Of a stretch of DNA of 64,000 nucleotides, positions 35,277 to 43,839 are shown piece by piece. Numbering within the stretch: the first letter of the stretch is position 1; each line of letters opens with the position of its first letter. This DNA is from Archangium gephyra (GTDB lineage Bacteria; Myxococcota; Myxococcia; Myxococcales; Myxococcaceae), in assembly GCF_001027285.1 (NCBI RefSeq), contig NZ_CP011509.1, forward strand, positions 1,310,501-1,374,500, written 5' to 3'. Both the position numbers and the translations under genes were made by a program. The notes beneath the pieces are model-generated. The model saw nothing but the letters and a program-made list of their open reading frames with translations. It was not told the DNA's origin and did not search any database.

Positions 35277-38200
35277 TTACCGTGGGAGCGGCGAGGCCAG
35301 GTGGCTGGTGAGCGAAGGGCTGAGGGTCGTCCAGGTGTCGGTGACCGGGTCGTACACCTCGGCGGTCTCGAGGGGATTACCGCTGGCATCTTTTCCTCCC
35401 GAGACGAGCACCGCGCCGTTGCTCAGCAGCGTCGCCGTGTGTCCGCAGCGAGGCGAGCGCATGTCGCTGACCGCTGACCAGGTGCCCGTGCCCGTGCCCG
35501 GAGTGTACAGCTCGGCGGTCTTGAGAGGTGCATCGCCGCTACCGCATCCCCCCGTGACGAGGACCTTGCCGTTGCTCAGTAGCGTCGCCGTGTGATCGAG
35601 GCGAGGCGAGGCCATGGTGCCGGCCGATGACCAGGTGTCCGTGGCCGGGTTGTACACCTCGGCGGAGCCGATGGCCTCGGGGCTGGATGCCACCCGTTCA
35701 TCATTTTGTCCTCCCGAGACGAGCACCCTGCCGTCGCTCAGCAGCGTTGCCCTATGCCGATTTCGGCGCGCGGCCATGCTGCTGACAGCTGACCAGGTGC
35801 CGAGGACCGGGTCGAACACCTCGGCGGCGAGGAGATAGTAACGGGCGCTATCTCCAATCATGTGTCCCCATCCTCCCGCGACGAGCACCTTGCCATTGCT
35901 CAGCAGCGTCGCGGTGTGCATGCGGCGATGCCGGGTCATGTTGCCGGCCGAGGACCAGGTGCCAAGGACCGGGTCGTACACCTCGGAGTTGACGTAGGCA
36001 TGCATGCCGTGATCGCCATTGTATCCCCCCGCGACGAGCACCTTGCCGTTGCCCAGCCGCGTGGCCGTATGCCGGGCACGAGACGACGTCATGTCGCCGG
36101 CCGCTGACCAGGAGTTGGTGGCCGGGTCGTACACCTGGGCGGTATTGAGGACGGTACTGCCATTGTATCCCCCCGGGACGAGCACCTTGCCGTTGCTCAG
36201 GAGCGTGGCGGTGTGTTCGAGCTGAGGAGGCGAGGGCATGGTGCCGGCGGATGACCAGGTGTTGGTGACCGGGTCGTACGCTTCGGCGGTCGTGGGGGAA
36301 GGGCCATCGCCCTCTCCCGAGACGAGGACCTTGCCATTGCCCAGCAGCGTCGCGGTGTGCCCGGAGCGAGGTGAGGCCATGGCGCCGACCGAGGACCAGG
36401 TGTTGGTGCCCGGGTCGTACAGCTCGGCTGCCCGGGCAACAGCACTGGTGCCAAATGCCCCCGAGACGAGCACCTTGCCGTTGCCCAGCAGCGTCGCGGT
36501 GTGGTCGTCGTGAAGTGTAGCCATGGAGCCAGCGGATGACCAGGTGTTGGAGACCGGGTCGTACAGCTCGGCTGTGAGGGGATGACTGCTGCCGCTATAT
36601 CCCCCCGTGATGAGTACCCTGCCGTTGCCCAGCAGTGTCGCGGTGTGTCTGTAGCGAGGCGTGGCGATGGAGCCCGCTGGGGACCAGGTGTTGGAGACCG
36701 GATCGTACACCTCGGCGGTTTGGAGATAACCGCTGCTGCCACTTCGTCCCCCCGAGACGAGCACCTTGCCGTTGCCCAGCAGCGTCGCGGTGTGTCTTTC
36801 GCGAGGCGACGTCATGGAGCCAGCCGGGGACCAGGTGTTGGAGACCGGATCGTACAGCTCGGCTGTCTGGTGAAAGGTGTTGCCGGCACCTTCTCCCCCC
36901 GAGACGAGCACCTTGCCGTTGCCCAGCAGCGTTGCGGTGGCTTTGTGGCGGAGCGAGTCCATGGTGCCGGCAGAGGACCAGGTGTTGGTGCCCGGGTCGT
37001 ACAGCTCGGCGTAGATGCTCAATCCGCCCGCGATGAGCACCTTGCCATTGCCCAGCAGCGTCGCGGTGTGGCCTTCGCGATACGCCGTCATGGAGCCGAC
37101 CGAGGACCAGGTGTTGGAGACCGGGTCGTAAAGCTCGGCTGACTTGAGGCTGAGGATGTTTTCATCCACTCCGCCCGCGACGAGCACCTTGCCGTTGCCC
37201 AGCAGCGTCGCGGTGTGTCTGTCGCGAGACGAGGCCATGGAGCCGGCCGCTGACCAGGTGTTGGTGCCCGGGTCGTACAGCTCGGCTTCCTGGAGAACGA
37301 TGTTGCTGGTACTCGTTCCCCCCGAGACGAGCACCTTGCCGTTGCCCAGCAGTGTCGCGGTGTGTCTGGCTCGAGCAAAGGACATGGAACTCGCCCGGCT
37401 CCAGGCGCAGGGCGGGTTCTCGTCGATCTGCCCATCACAGTCATCATCCTGCGTGTTGAAACAGAGCTCGGCCACGGGCGTGACATCACCCGTACAAGTC
37501 CCCCAGGCCGTGCCGGAGGCATTGCACGTCCTGGTCCCCGCGCTGCACACGCCCACGCCTTGTGTACCGGTGGGACCGCCGTAGCAGCTCTCGCTGGCGC
37601 CCGGCACGCAGACGCAAACGCTCGTCTCGTTTTCCACCCCATCGCAGTCGTCATCACCGGGCGTGGTGCAGAGCTCCTCGGGCAGGGGCTTCACCTCGCC
37701 CGTGCAGGCTTCCCACTCCGTGCCGGAAGCGGCGCACATCCGGATGCCCGCGTGGCACAGGCCCACGTCCTGCGTGCCTGTCGGCCCGGTGTAGCAACTC
37801 CCCGTGGCACCCGGGAGGCAGAGACAAGCAGGAGCATCGTTGATATGCCCGTTGCAATCGTCGTCCGTCGCGTTGGCGCAGCTCTCCACCTGCGGCGTCA
37901 CCTCACCCGTGCAGGCGCCCCACCCCGTCCCCGAGGCGTTGCACTGCTGGGTGCCCGCATGGCACTGGCCCACGCCCTGAGTTCCCTCCGGTCCGCTGTA
38001 GCAACCCTGGCTGCTGTGGGGCACGCAGACGCAGACGGTGCCCTCGTTCTCCACCCCATCGCAGTCGTCATCACCGGGCGTGGTGCAGAGCTCCTCGGGC
38101 AGGGGCGTCACCTCGCCCGTGCAGGCCTCCCACTCCGTGCCGGAGTCATTGCACGTCCGCATGCTGGCGCGGCAGGCCCCCACTCCCTCCGTCCCGGCCG

Positions 38201-39881
38201 GTCCCCCGTACTCGCACTTCTCCTCTTGCCCCGGCCAGCACTGGCACGCCACCCCATCACAGTCCTCGTCCCCCGGTTTGGAGCAGTCCTCCTCCCGTGG
38301 CAGCACCTGCCCCTCGCACGCCCCCCATGCCGTCCCCCTCGCCACGCACTTCTGCACGCCCCCCGCGCACAGCCCCACTCCGTCACTGCCCTCCGGCCCC
38401 TCGTAGCACCGGCGCTCCTCCCCCTCCAGACACACGGGAGCACACGACTCGTTGACCTCTCCGTCGCAGTCGTCATCCAGTGCGTTGTCGCACCGCTCCC
38501 GCTGGGGCGTGACCTCTCCCTGGCACGTCTCGCTCCATTGCGTGCCCAGCGCGTCACAGTACTGCCGCGACGCCCGGCAGACCCCTCGGTCCAGCGTGCC
38601 CTTGGGTCCACCATGGGCGCAGTCCCGCTCCGCTCCAGGGGTGCACATGCGCACCGGCACTTGCAGCGTCTCCTGCCGCGGGGGTGCACCCTGCCCACTG
38701 CACGTGCCCGCGTTTTCGGACACCACCTTCGCGGGCTCTCCCCCGGCATCCACCTCCACCCTCCGGGCCCGCATCACCTCCAGCAGCACCTGCCCGTTCT
38801 CATCCGTCACGCCCCGGCTCATCCCCATGTACTCCACGCCTCGCGCCACCACCGCGCGGCCCGCCACCGGCTGGCCGTTCTCATCCTCTACCCGCACCTC
38901 GAGGCACGCCGTCTCCACCCACGGCGGATCCGGCGGCTGCAAGGGATTACCGGCATCCGCCAACTTCGAGCGCCACCAGTAGGGCAATGCCACGTTGAAC
39001 ACCGGCGAGGGGTTGTCCACCGTCACCTCCCACTCGTACGTGCCCGGCTTCTCTTCGGCCTCCACGATGCGGCCCATGTCTCCCGTTGGGCTCCACTGCC
39101 CGCTGTCCTGTTCCAACCGCCAGGCGGGCACCGTTTCGGGCAGGCGCTTCTCGGAGCCGACCGTGACGGAGCCGGGCACCTGTCCTCTCACGCTCTCGGA
39201 GCCGACCGTGACGGAGCCGGGCACCTGTCCTCTCACGCCGATCCGGCGGGCGAAGGGGATGACGTGTCCGTCCTGCTGGAAGATGACGACCACGACGCCC
39301 AGGCTCTCCAGGCCCACCGGCTCGACTCCGGGACGGGTGATTCCCTCCATCATTCCCGGCGCCGCCAGCAGCTCGCCACCTTCCAGATCCAGCGCGGCCA
39401 GGATGACTTCCACCTGTCCCTGGATGAGCCCGCCCGCCTCGTCGAACAGCGCATTCTCCGGAACGTCCAGCGAGACGCCTCCACTCGTCGTTTTGATGCC
39501 CTTGCTGGCATTGAAGGGGATGGGCTCGCCCAGGGGCAGCAGCTTGAGGCTGGCGCCAGCCTGGATGTTCTCCTCCAGCGTGAACGTCGCCAGGGAGGGA
39601 GCGAAAGCCGGCGCCCGTACATGCATCAGCTGCAAGCCCGGCTGGAGTTTCTCCAGCAGCAGTTGTCCGGACGCATCGGACCGCGCGCTCTGGCCGGAGG
39701 CCAGCTGAACGGAGGCCTCGGACACGGGCTCTCCCGTCACGGAGCGCAGCTCCAGGAATAGGCTCGGCACCGCCGGCCCGGTCACCTTCGGCTCCTCGAT
39801 GGGAGCGCGGCAGGCCACCAGACTCAGGGCCGCCAGCAGCGCCAGCCATCTGGGCGCGGAGGCTTCAAGAGAGATGCACAT
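35277..39881 (-). CDS. Kelch-repeat/MopE-like lipoprotein, copy 1
   Basis: The protein has 1534 residues, starting at ATG 39881 with AGGAG upstream. The signal peptide ends in a lipobox (LSLVAC). Residues about 32-100 form a carboxypeptidase-regulatory-like beta sandwich, then come a long beta-rich part and, at about 412-827, six MopE-like putative metal-binding units (Asp-Asp-Asp-Cys-Asp-Gly in Cys-rich linkers). The last 700 residues are 14 kelch-type repeats with HTATLLGNGKVLVSGG, which would fold as two or more propellers. It is predicted to sit on the cell surface or in the outer membrane. A 45-bp in-frame tandem duplication is present near residue 220. It is last in the five-gene operon and paralogous to the gene at 46241-49105. 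Confidence 0.85.
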   Translation of the reverse strand: MCISLEASAPRWLALLAALSLVACRAPIEEPKVTGPAVPSLFLELRSVTGEPVSEASVQLASGQSARSDASGQLLLEKLQPGLQLMHVRAPAFAPSLATFTLEENIQAGASLKLLPLGEPIPFNASKGIKTTSGGVSLDVPENALFDEAGGLIQGQVEVILAALDLEGGELLAAPGMMEGITRPGVEPVGLESLGVVVVIFQQDGHVIPFARRIGVRGQVPGSVTVGSESVRGQVPGSVTVGSEKRLPETVPAWRLEQDSGQWSPTGDMGRIVEAEEKPGTYEWEVTVDNPSPVFNVALPYWWRSKLADAGNPLQPPDPPWVETACLEVRVEDENGQPVAGRAVVARGVEYMGMSRGVTDENGQVLLEVMRARRVEVDAGGEPAKVVSENAGTCSGQGAPPRQETLQVPVRMCTPGAERDCAHGGPKGTLDRGVCRASRQYCDALGTQWSETCQGEVTPQRERCDNALDDDCDGEVNESCAPVCLEGEERRCYEGPEGSDGVGLCAGGVQKCVARGTAWGACEGQVLPREEDCSKPGDEDCDGVACQCWPGQEEKCEYGGPAGTEGVGACRASMRTCNDSGTEWEACTGEVTPLPEELCTTPGDDDCDGVENEGTVCVCVPHSSQGCYSGPEGTQGVGQCHAGTQQCNASGTGWGACTGEVTPQVESCANATDDDCNGHINDAPACLCLPGATGSCYTGPTGTQDVGLCHAGIRMCAASGTEWEACTGEVKPLPEELCTTPGDDDCDGVENETSVCVCVPGASESCYGGPTGTQGVGVCSAGTRTCNASGTAWGTCTGDVTPVAELCFNTQDDDCDGQIDENPPCAWSRASSMSFARARHTATLLGNGKVLVSGGTSTSNIVLQEAELYDPGTNTWSAAGSMASSRDRHTATLLGNGKVLVAGGVDENILSLKSAELYDPVSNTWSSVGSMTAYREGHTATLLGNGKVLIAGGLSIYAELYDPGTNTWSSAGTMDSLRHKATATLLGNGKVLVSGGEGAGNTFHQTAELYDPVSNTWSPAGSMTSPRERHTATLLGNGKVLVSGGRSGSSGYLQTAEVYDPVSNTWSPAGSIATPRYRHTATLLGNGRVLITGGYSGSSHPLTAELYDPVSNTWSSAGSMATLHDDHTATLLGNGKVLVSGAFGTSAVARAAELYDPGTNTWSSVGAMASPRSGHTATLLGNGKVLVSGEGDGPSPTTAEAYDPVTNTWSSAGTMPSPPQLEHTATLLSNGKVLVPGGYNGSTVLNTAQVYDPATNSWSAAGDMTSSRARHTATRLGNGKVLVAGGYNGDHGMHAYVNSEVYDPVLGTWSSAGNMTRHRRMHTATLLSNGKVLVAGGWGHMIGDSARYYLLAAEVFDPVLGTWSAVSSMAARRNRHRATLLSDGRVLVSGGQNDERVASSPEAIGSAEVYNPATDTWSSAGTMASPRLDHTATLLSNGKVLVTGGCGSGDAPLKTAELYTPGTGTGTWSAVSDMRSPRCGHTATLLSNGAVLVSGGKDASGNPLETAEVYDPVTDTWTTLSPSLTSHLASPLPR
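35290..37400 (-). repeat. Array of 14 kelch-coding repeats with near-identical DNA cores
   Basis: Within the kelch gene, units of about 140-185 bp repeat a core coding for HTATLLGNGKVLV and a second core coding for AELYDPVSNTWS. Many cores are identical at the DNA level, including wobble positions, while the loops between them differ. That pattern fits recent duplication or gene conversion within the array. This is a coding repeat, not CRISPR: spacing varies and the frame is kept throughout. Confidence 0.8.
39151..39240 (-). repeat. 45-bp tandem duplication inside the kelch lipoprotein gene
   Basis: The 45 bases starting at 39151 recur at 39196 almost unchanged. They encode RGQVPGSVTVGSE twice in a row. 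The length is a multiple of three, so the frame is kept. The matching region of the paralogue at 46241-49105 has a different Gly/Pro-rich linker and no duplication, indicating a recent local event. Confidence 0.85.
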
Positions 39882-39958
39882 CCGTTTTGCTCCTGCGATT
39901 CGAGAGGGGAGGTTGAGAGCAGGGTAGGCGGCCGTCGGGCCATCCGCTGTAAACCGCG

Positions 39959-42358
39959 TCACAGCTTGTCTCCGGCGCTGGCGCGCTGGGCCCGCAGCTG
40001 CCGCGTCCGCTCCAACTCCTGCTTCACCGACGCGATGTCCTCGGTTTGCTGCTCGTGCGTGTACACGTCCAGCGCCTGCTGCCAGGCTTCTTCGGACCTG
40101 GACAGCAGCTCCGCCCCCGCGGGCCCCTCCGTCCGGCTCCCCAGCTCGCGCAACACCTCGCCGAGATTGCACTGCACCAGGGCCCAGTACTGGGGTTGCT
40201 GCTCGCGGGTGTACACCTCCAGGGCGCGCCGGTACGCCTCCTCCGCTTCCTTCAGCGGCTTGCGGCCCTCCTCACCCGAGGCCTGCCGGCCCTGCTCCCA
40301 CAGCGCCGCCCCCAGGCTGTTGTGCACCAGCGCCCATTCCTGGGGCAGGTCGTCGCGGGTGTACACCTCCAGGGCCCGCCGCAAGGCCTCCACCGCCTGC
40401 GTGGTCAGCCGCTGCCGCTGCTCCCCACCCAGGCGCTCGCCCCGCGTCAACCACACCTCCGCCAGCCGTCGCTGCACCGCCGCCCAATCCCGCGGCAGGT
40501 ACTCGCGGGTGTACACCTCCAGGGCGCGCCGGTACGCCGCCTCCGACTCCTCCAGGAAGCCGCTCGCCTCCGCGTCCTCCGCTCCGCTGCCCAGCGTCCA
40601 GAGCACGTCTCCCAGGTTGCTCTGCGCCAGCGCCCAGTCCCGCGGCAGCTCCTCCCGGGAGAACACCCGCAGCGCCCGGCGGTGCGCCTCCGCCGCGTCC
40701 TCCAGCAGCCGCCGGCCTTCCTTCTCCTCCGCGCCCTCGGCCCACACCGTCAGCGCGTTGCCCAGAGCCGATTGCGCCCGGGCCCACGGTTGGGGTTGTG
40801 CTTCGCGCGTGTACACCTCCAGGGCCGCCCGGTAGGCCTCCACCGCCGCTCGCAGCAGCCGTTTCCCCCGCTGGGGGTCCGCGCGCTCCCACTGCCGCAG
40901 CAGGGTGCTTCCCAGGTTGACCTGGGTGTCCGCCCATTCCTGGGGAAAGCGCTGGCGGGTGCGCACCTCCAGGGCCCGCCCGAAGGACTCCACCGACTCC
41001 TTCAGCAGCGCGTCCCCCTTCTTCCCCTCGGCGCGCCGGCCCTGCTCCCCCAGGGTCACGCCCAGGGCGTCCTGCACCCGGGCCCACTGCTGGGGCCGCT
41101 CCTTGCGCGTGTACACCTCCAGGGCCCGCCGGTACGCCCCCTCCGCCTCCTCCAGGCGCCGTCCCGCCGTGGCTCCCCGCTGGCGCGTGCCCTGCGCCAG
41201 CAGCACGGTCCCCAGGTTGAACTGGATCTCGGCCCATTGCGGCGGCTGCTGCTCGCGGGTGATGACCTCGAGTGCCCGCCGGTGCGCCTCTCCTGCCTGC
41301 TTCAACAGGGATTCACCCTCCTCGCCGGACACCCGCTCGCCGCGCTCGCGCAGCACGGTGCCGAGCTGGCTTTGCGCATGGGCCCATGACACCGGCCAGC
41401 GCTCCTGTCCCAATTCGTCCAGCACCCGGCGGCAGGCCGACTCCGCCGCCCGCAGATGTTCCTGCATCGCCGCGCCCCGCTCGCGCCGCCCCAGCTCCCG
41501 GTGCGCCCGCGCCCGGTTCACCTGCAGCCGGGCCCACGACTCCGGATCCTCCTCCACCGACACGTAGCGCAGGGCCCGCTCATAGGCCTCCAGTGCCTGG
41601 ATGAAGGCATAGCCATTGAAGTGCGCGTCTCCACGCAGCGTCAGATCCCTCGCCGCCTCCGCCTGGAGCCGATGCCGCTCCTGCTCCAGCTTCTCGAGTT
41701 GCTCGAGCTTCTGCTCGGCCGAGGTCCCGGCATGCTCCGCCGCCGCCGCGAAGTCGCCTCGCGCGAAGGCGGCCAGGGCCAGCTTGCGCTCATCGCCGCG
41801 CGTGCGCTCCACCTCCGACACCCACCGGTCCACCTCCTGCTTCACCTGCTGCGCGCCCAGCCCGTAGCGCCGCGCCCACTCGGAGACGTAGCGTCCCAGG
41901 TCCACATCCTGGGGCCGGCCGCTCGAGGTCACCTGCTCCTTGGCGCGCTCGGAGGCCTCGCGCAGCAGGCTCTCGATTCCCTCGTCCGAGAGGAAGCGCA
42001 GGGAGCCGGCCGGCAGCAGCTTCACCTCCATCACCTGCCGCTGCAAGTCATTGGGCACCTGGGCGCGGCCTTCGAGGGGAGCCCAGAGGCGATAGCCCTT
42101 GAGCGTCACCTGGAGGGTGAGGGAGTCACCGGGCAGCAGGGCCTCGGGGAGGAAGAGGCGGAAGACGCCGTCGGAGCCGGTGCGTACGGGGTTGCCAAAG
42201 CCTTGCAACACCACCTGGGCGCCGACGGCCGGTTGTGTCTCGTCATGGCCACCCAACTTCAGGATTTGCCCTCGGAGATGGCGGGGCTCGGCGCTGGCGG
42301 CGGTGGAGGACAGCAGGGCCAGGACACACAACGTGGCGAGCCTCGGGGTTCTACACAT
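39959..42358 (-). CDS. Secreted TPR-repeat protein with N-terminal carboxypeptidase-regulatory-like domain, copy 1
   Basis: The protein has 799 residues, starting at ATG 42358 (AAGGAGG 7 bases upstream). A signal peptide (LCVLALLSSTAASAEP) is followed by a domain with GAQVVLQGFGNPVRTGSDGVFRLFLP, a regulatory-like beta sandwich. From about residue 230, around 11 TPR-like units of 50 residues repeat the pattern RALEVYTREQQPQYWALVQ...NLG. The corresponding DNA shows GTGTACACCTCCAGGGC (complement) at exact 150-bp steps (40209, 40359, 40509, 40809, 41109). This repeat type is often found together with CHAT proteases in bacteria, supporting a role as partner of the CHAT protein encoded 18 bases upstream in the operon. 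It should act in the periplasm. Confidence 0.85.
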   Translation of the reverse strand: MCRTPRLATLCVLALLSSTAASAEPRHLRGQILKLGGHDETQPAVGAQVVLQGFGNPVRTGSDGVFRLFLPEALLPGDSLTLQVTLKGYRLWAPLEGRAQVPNDLQRQVMEVKLLPAGSLRFLSDEGIESLLREASERAKEQVTSSGRPQDVDLGRYVSEWARRYGLGAQQVKQEVDRWVSEVERTRGDERKLALAAFARGDFAAAAEHAGTSAEQKLEQLEKLEQERHRLQAEAARDLTLRGDAHFNGYAFIQALEAYERALRYVSVEEDPESWARLQVNRARAHRELGRRERGAAMQEHLRAAESACRRVLDELGQERWPVSWAHAQSQLGTVLRERGERVSGEEGESLLKQAGEAHRRALEVITREQQPPQWAEIQFNLGTVLLAQGTRQRGATAGRRLEEAEGAYRRALEVYTRKERPQQWARVQDALGVTLGEQGRRAEGKKGDALLKESVESFGRALEVRTRQRFPQEWADTQVNLGSTLLRQWERADPQRGKRLLRAAVEAYRAALEVYTREAQPQPWARAQSALGNALTVWAEGAEEKEGRRLLEDAAEAHRRALRVFSREELPRDWALAQSNLGDVLWTLGSGAEDAEASGFLEESEAAYRRALEVYTREYLPRDWAAVQRRLAEVWLTRGERLGGEQRQRLTTQAVEALRRALEVYTRDDLPQEWALVHNSLGAALWEQGRQASGEEGRKPLKEAEEAYRRALEVYTREQQPQYWALVQCNLGEVLRELGSRTEGPAGAELLSRSEEAWQQALDVYTHEQQTEDIASVKQELERTRQLRAQRASAGDKL

Positions 42359-42376
42359 GGACGTCCTCCTTCGTTT

Positions 42377-43837
42377 TTACTGCGCGCGCTCCAGCGTGAA
42401 GCCGAGCCCGGTGTTGCCAAGGTTCGCGCTGCCCTCGTAGGGGACGTAGCCCGCCTTCTCCACGCGGAAGCGCACCTCCGCCTCGTGCTCGGCGCGCAGT
42501 TCCAGGTGGAAGCTCCCCTGGGCGTCAGTCCGCGTCTCCACGGACCCGCCGGGCTGGGACTGCAGGAGTGTCACCCGCGCGTCGGCCACGGGCTGCCCGT
42601 CCTCGTCATACACCTGGCCGCCGAGGGGCTGCGACTTGGGGAGCGCGTTCACGACCCCGACGGCGAGGACGCCAGCCGCCGTCGCGCCGAGCCCCAACAA
42701 CACCGTGCGGCGCCACAGCCGGGCGGCGGGCCGGGGCGGCTCGGTGGGGGAGAAGAGCTGGAGCGAGGCCCACTCCAGGCCCCCGGCCCGCATCAGCGCA
42801 CGCCGGGCCTCCAGCAGCGCGGGGCGCACCGAGCCGGGGCCCTTCCAGGCACCATAGAAGGACTCAGCCAGGCGCACCGAGCCCTCCACGGACAAGGGCA
42901 GGCGCGAGGCCACCACGGCCTCCAGGCCCACGCGGTGCAGTCCCTGCGCCACGCTGCCGAGCGCGTTGCCGGGCGTGCCCGCATGGCCTCCGTAGCAGGC
43001 GCACAGCACCACCAGCCGCAGCGAGCCCGCGTAGGGCGCCAGCACGCGCCGCAGTGCCGCGGTGTCCACCACCTCCGGCTCGCCGCCTGCACCGTCCCAC
43101 ACGAGTCCGGAAGTGCCGCCGGCCGTCTGCGTGCCGTGGCACAGCAGGTGGAGCGCGGTGAGGGGACGGCCCGCCGCGGTGGCCTCGCGCAGGGCCTGCT
43201 CCAGCGAGGCGAGCGACAGCCGGGCCACCACGTCCTTCTCCGGCTCGAAGCCGTAGCGGTTGCCGCTGGCCGCGCCCGCCAGGGCCTCGCGGTGCTCCTT
43301 CCAGGGCACATCACCCCCGGCGGCGGACCAGCCGAGCAGCACCCGTCCCGGGCCCGGAGGCCGCGAGGGCAGGGGCGCGGGGTGCACGCCCGGCCACTCG
43401 TACTGCACCAGGCACCCGGAGAGCTCTCCCAGGTGCTGCCCGGTGGTGCGCAGCGTCACCAGCTCCCACGGGAGGCTGTAGAGCTCGGCGGCGCCGAAGC
43501 GGAAGGTGAGGTACACCGGGCGGCCCGCCTCCACCGCTTGCAGCAGGGCCTGCTCGTGGTGCGCCCAGCCCTCGTGCGTGCTCAACCCCTGCTCGAGGAA
43601 GGTGCGCAGCTGCTCGCCCAGCCGCTGCATGGCCGCGGAGTCCGGCCGGGGGCGCAGCAGCTGCGCCATCGCTCCCAGCACCTGCTCGTCCCAGGGGAAC
43701 TCCGCGCTGCCGAAGCCCTTCGCGCTGCGGAAGACGTAGTCCTGGCGCATGCAGCGGAAGGCGTGCGGATCTCCCGCTCCCTCGGCCCGGGCGATCTCGA
43801 TGGTCAGCGTATACGGTGTCGTCTCTTCGGGTTTCAT
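42377..43837 (-). CDS. Membrane-anchored CHAT-domain (caspase-like) protease
   Basis: The protein has 486 residues, starting at ATG 43837, only 2 bases after the stop of the upstream TPR gene. The CHAT domain occupies about residues 1-365: YSLPWELV, then TALHLLCHGTQ (His234) and LVVLCACYGGHAG (Cys281), the catalytic dyad pattern of CHAT/separase-like cysteine proteases. A single TM segment follows at about 379-399, preceded by basic RLWRR, so the protease should be cytoplasmic. The C-terminal 85 residues (LGGQVYDEDGQPVADARVTL) form a carboxypeptidase-regulatory-like domain that would lie in the periplasm and resembles the N-terminal domain of both TPR proteins. It is the central gene of the operon and the only predicted enzyme in it. 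Confidence 0.87.
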   Translation of the reverse strand: MKPEETTPYTLTIEIARAEGAGDPHAFRCMRQDYVFRSAKGFGSAEFPWDEQVLGAMAQLLRPRPDSAAMQRLGEQLRTFLEQGLSTHEGWAHHEQALLQAVEAGRPVYLTFRFGAAELYSLPWELVTLRTTGQHLGELSGCLVQYEWPGVHPAPLPSRPPGPGRVLLGWSAAGGDVPWKEHREALAGAASGNRYGFEPEKDVVARLSLASLEQALREATAAGRPLTALHLLCHGTQTAGGTSGLVWDGAGGEPEVVDTAALRRVLAPYAGSLRLVVLCACYGGHAGTPGNALGSVAQGLHRVGLEAVVASRLPLSVEGSVRLAESFYGAWKGPGSVRPALLEARRALMRAGGLEWASLQLFSPTEPPRPAARLWRRTVLLGLGATAAGVLAVGVVNALPKSQPLGGQVYDEDGQPVADARVTLLQSQPGGSVETRTDAQGSFHLELRAEHEAEVRFRVEKAGYVPYEGSANLGNTGLGFTLERAQ

Positions 43838-43839
43838 GC

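Noticed and set aside
35290-37400. A CRISPR-like series of repeats
   Set aside because: Unit length varies, repeats are inside a coding frame and translate to kelch motifs; no cas genes are present.
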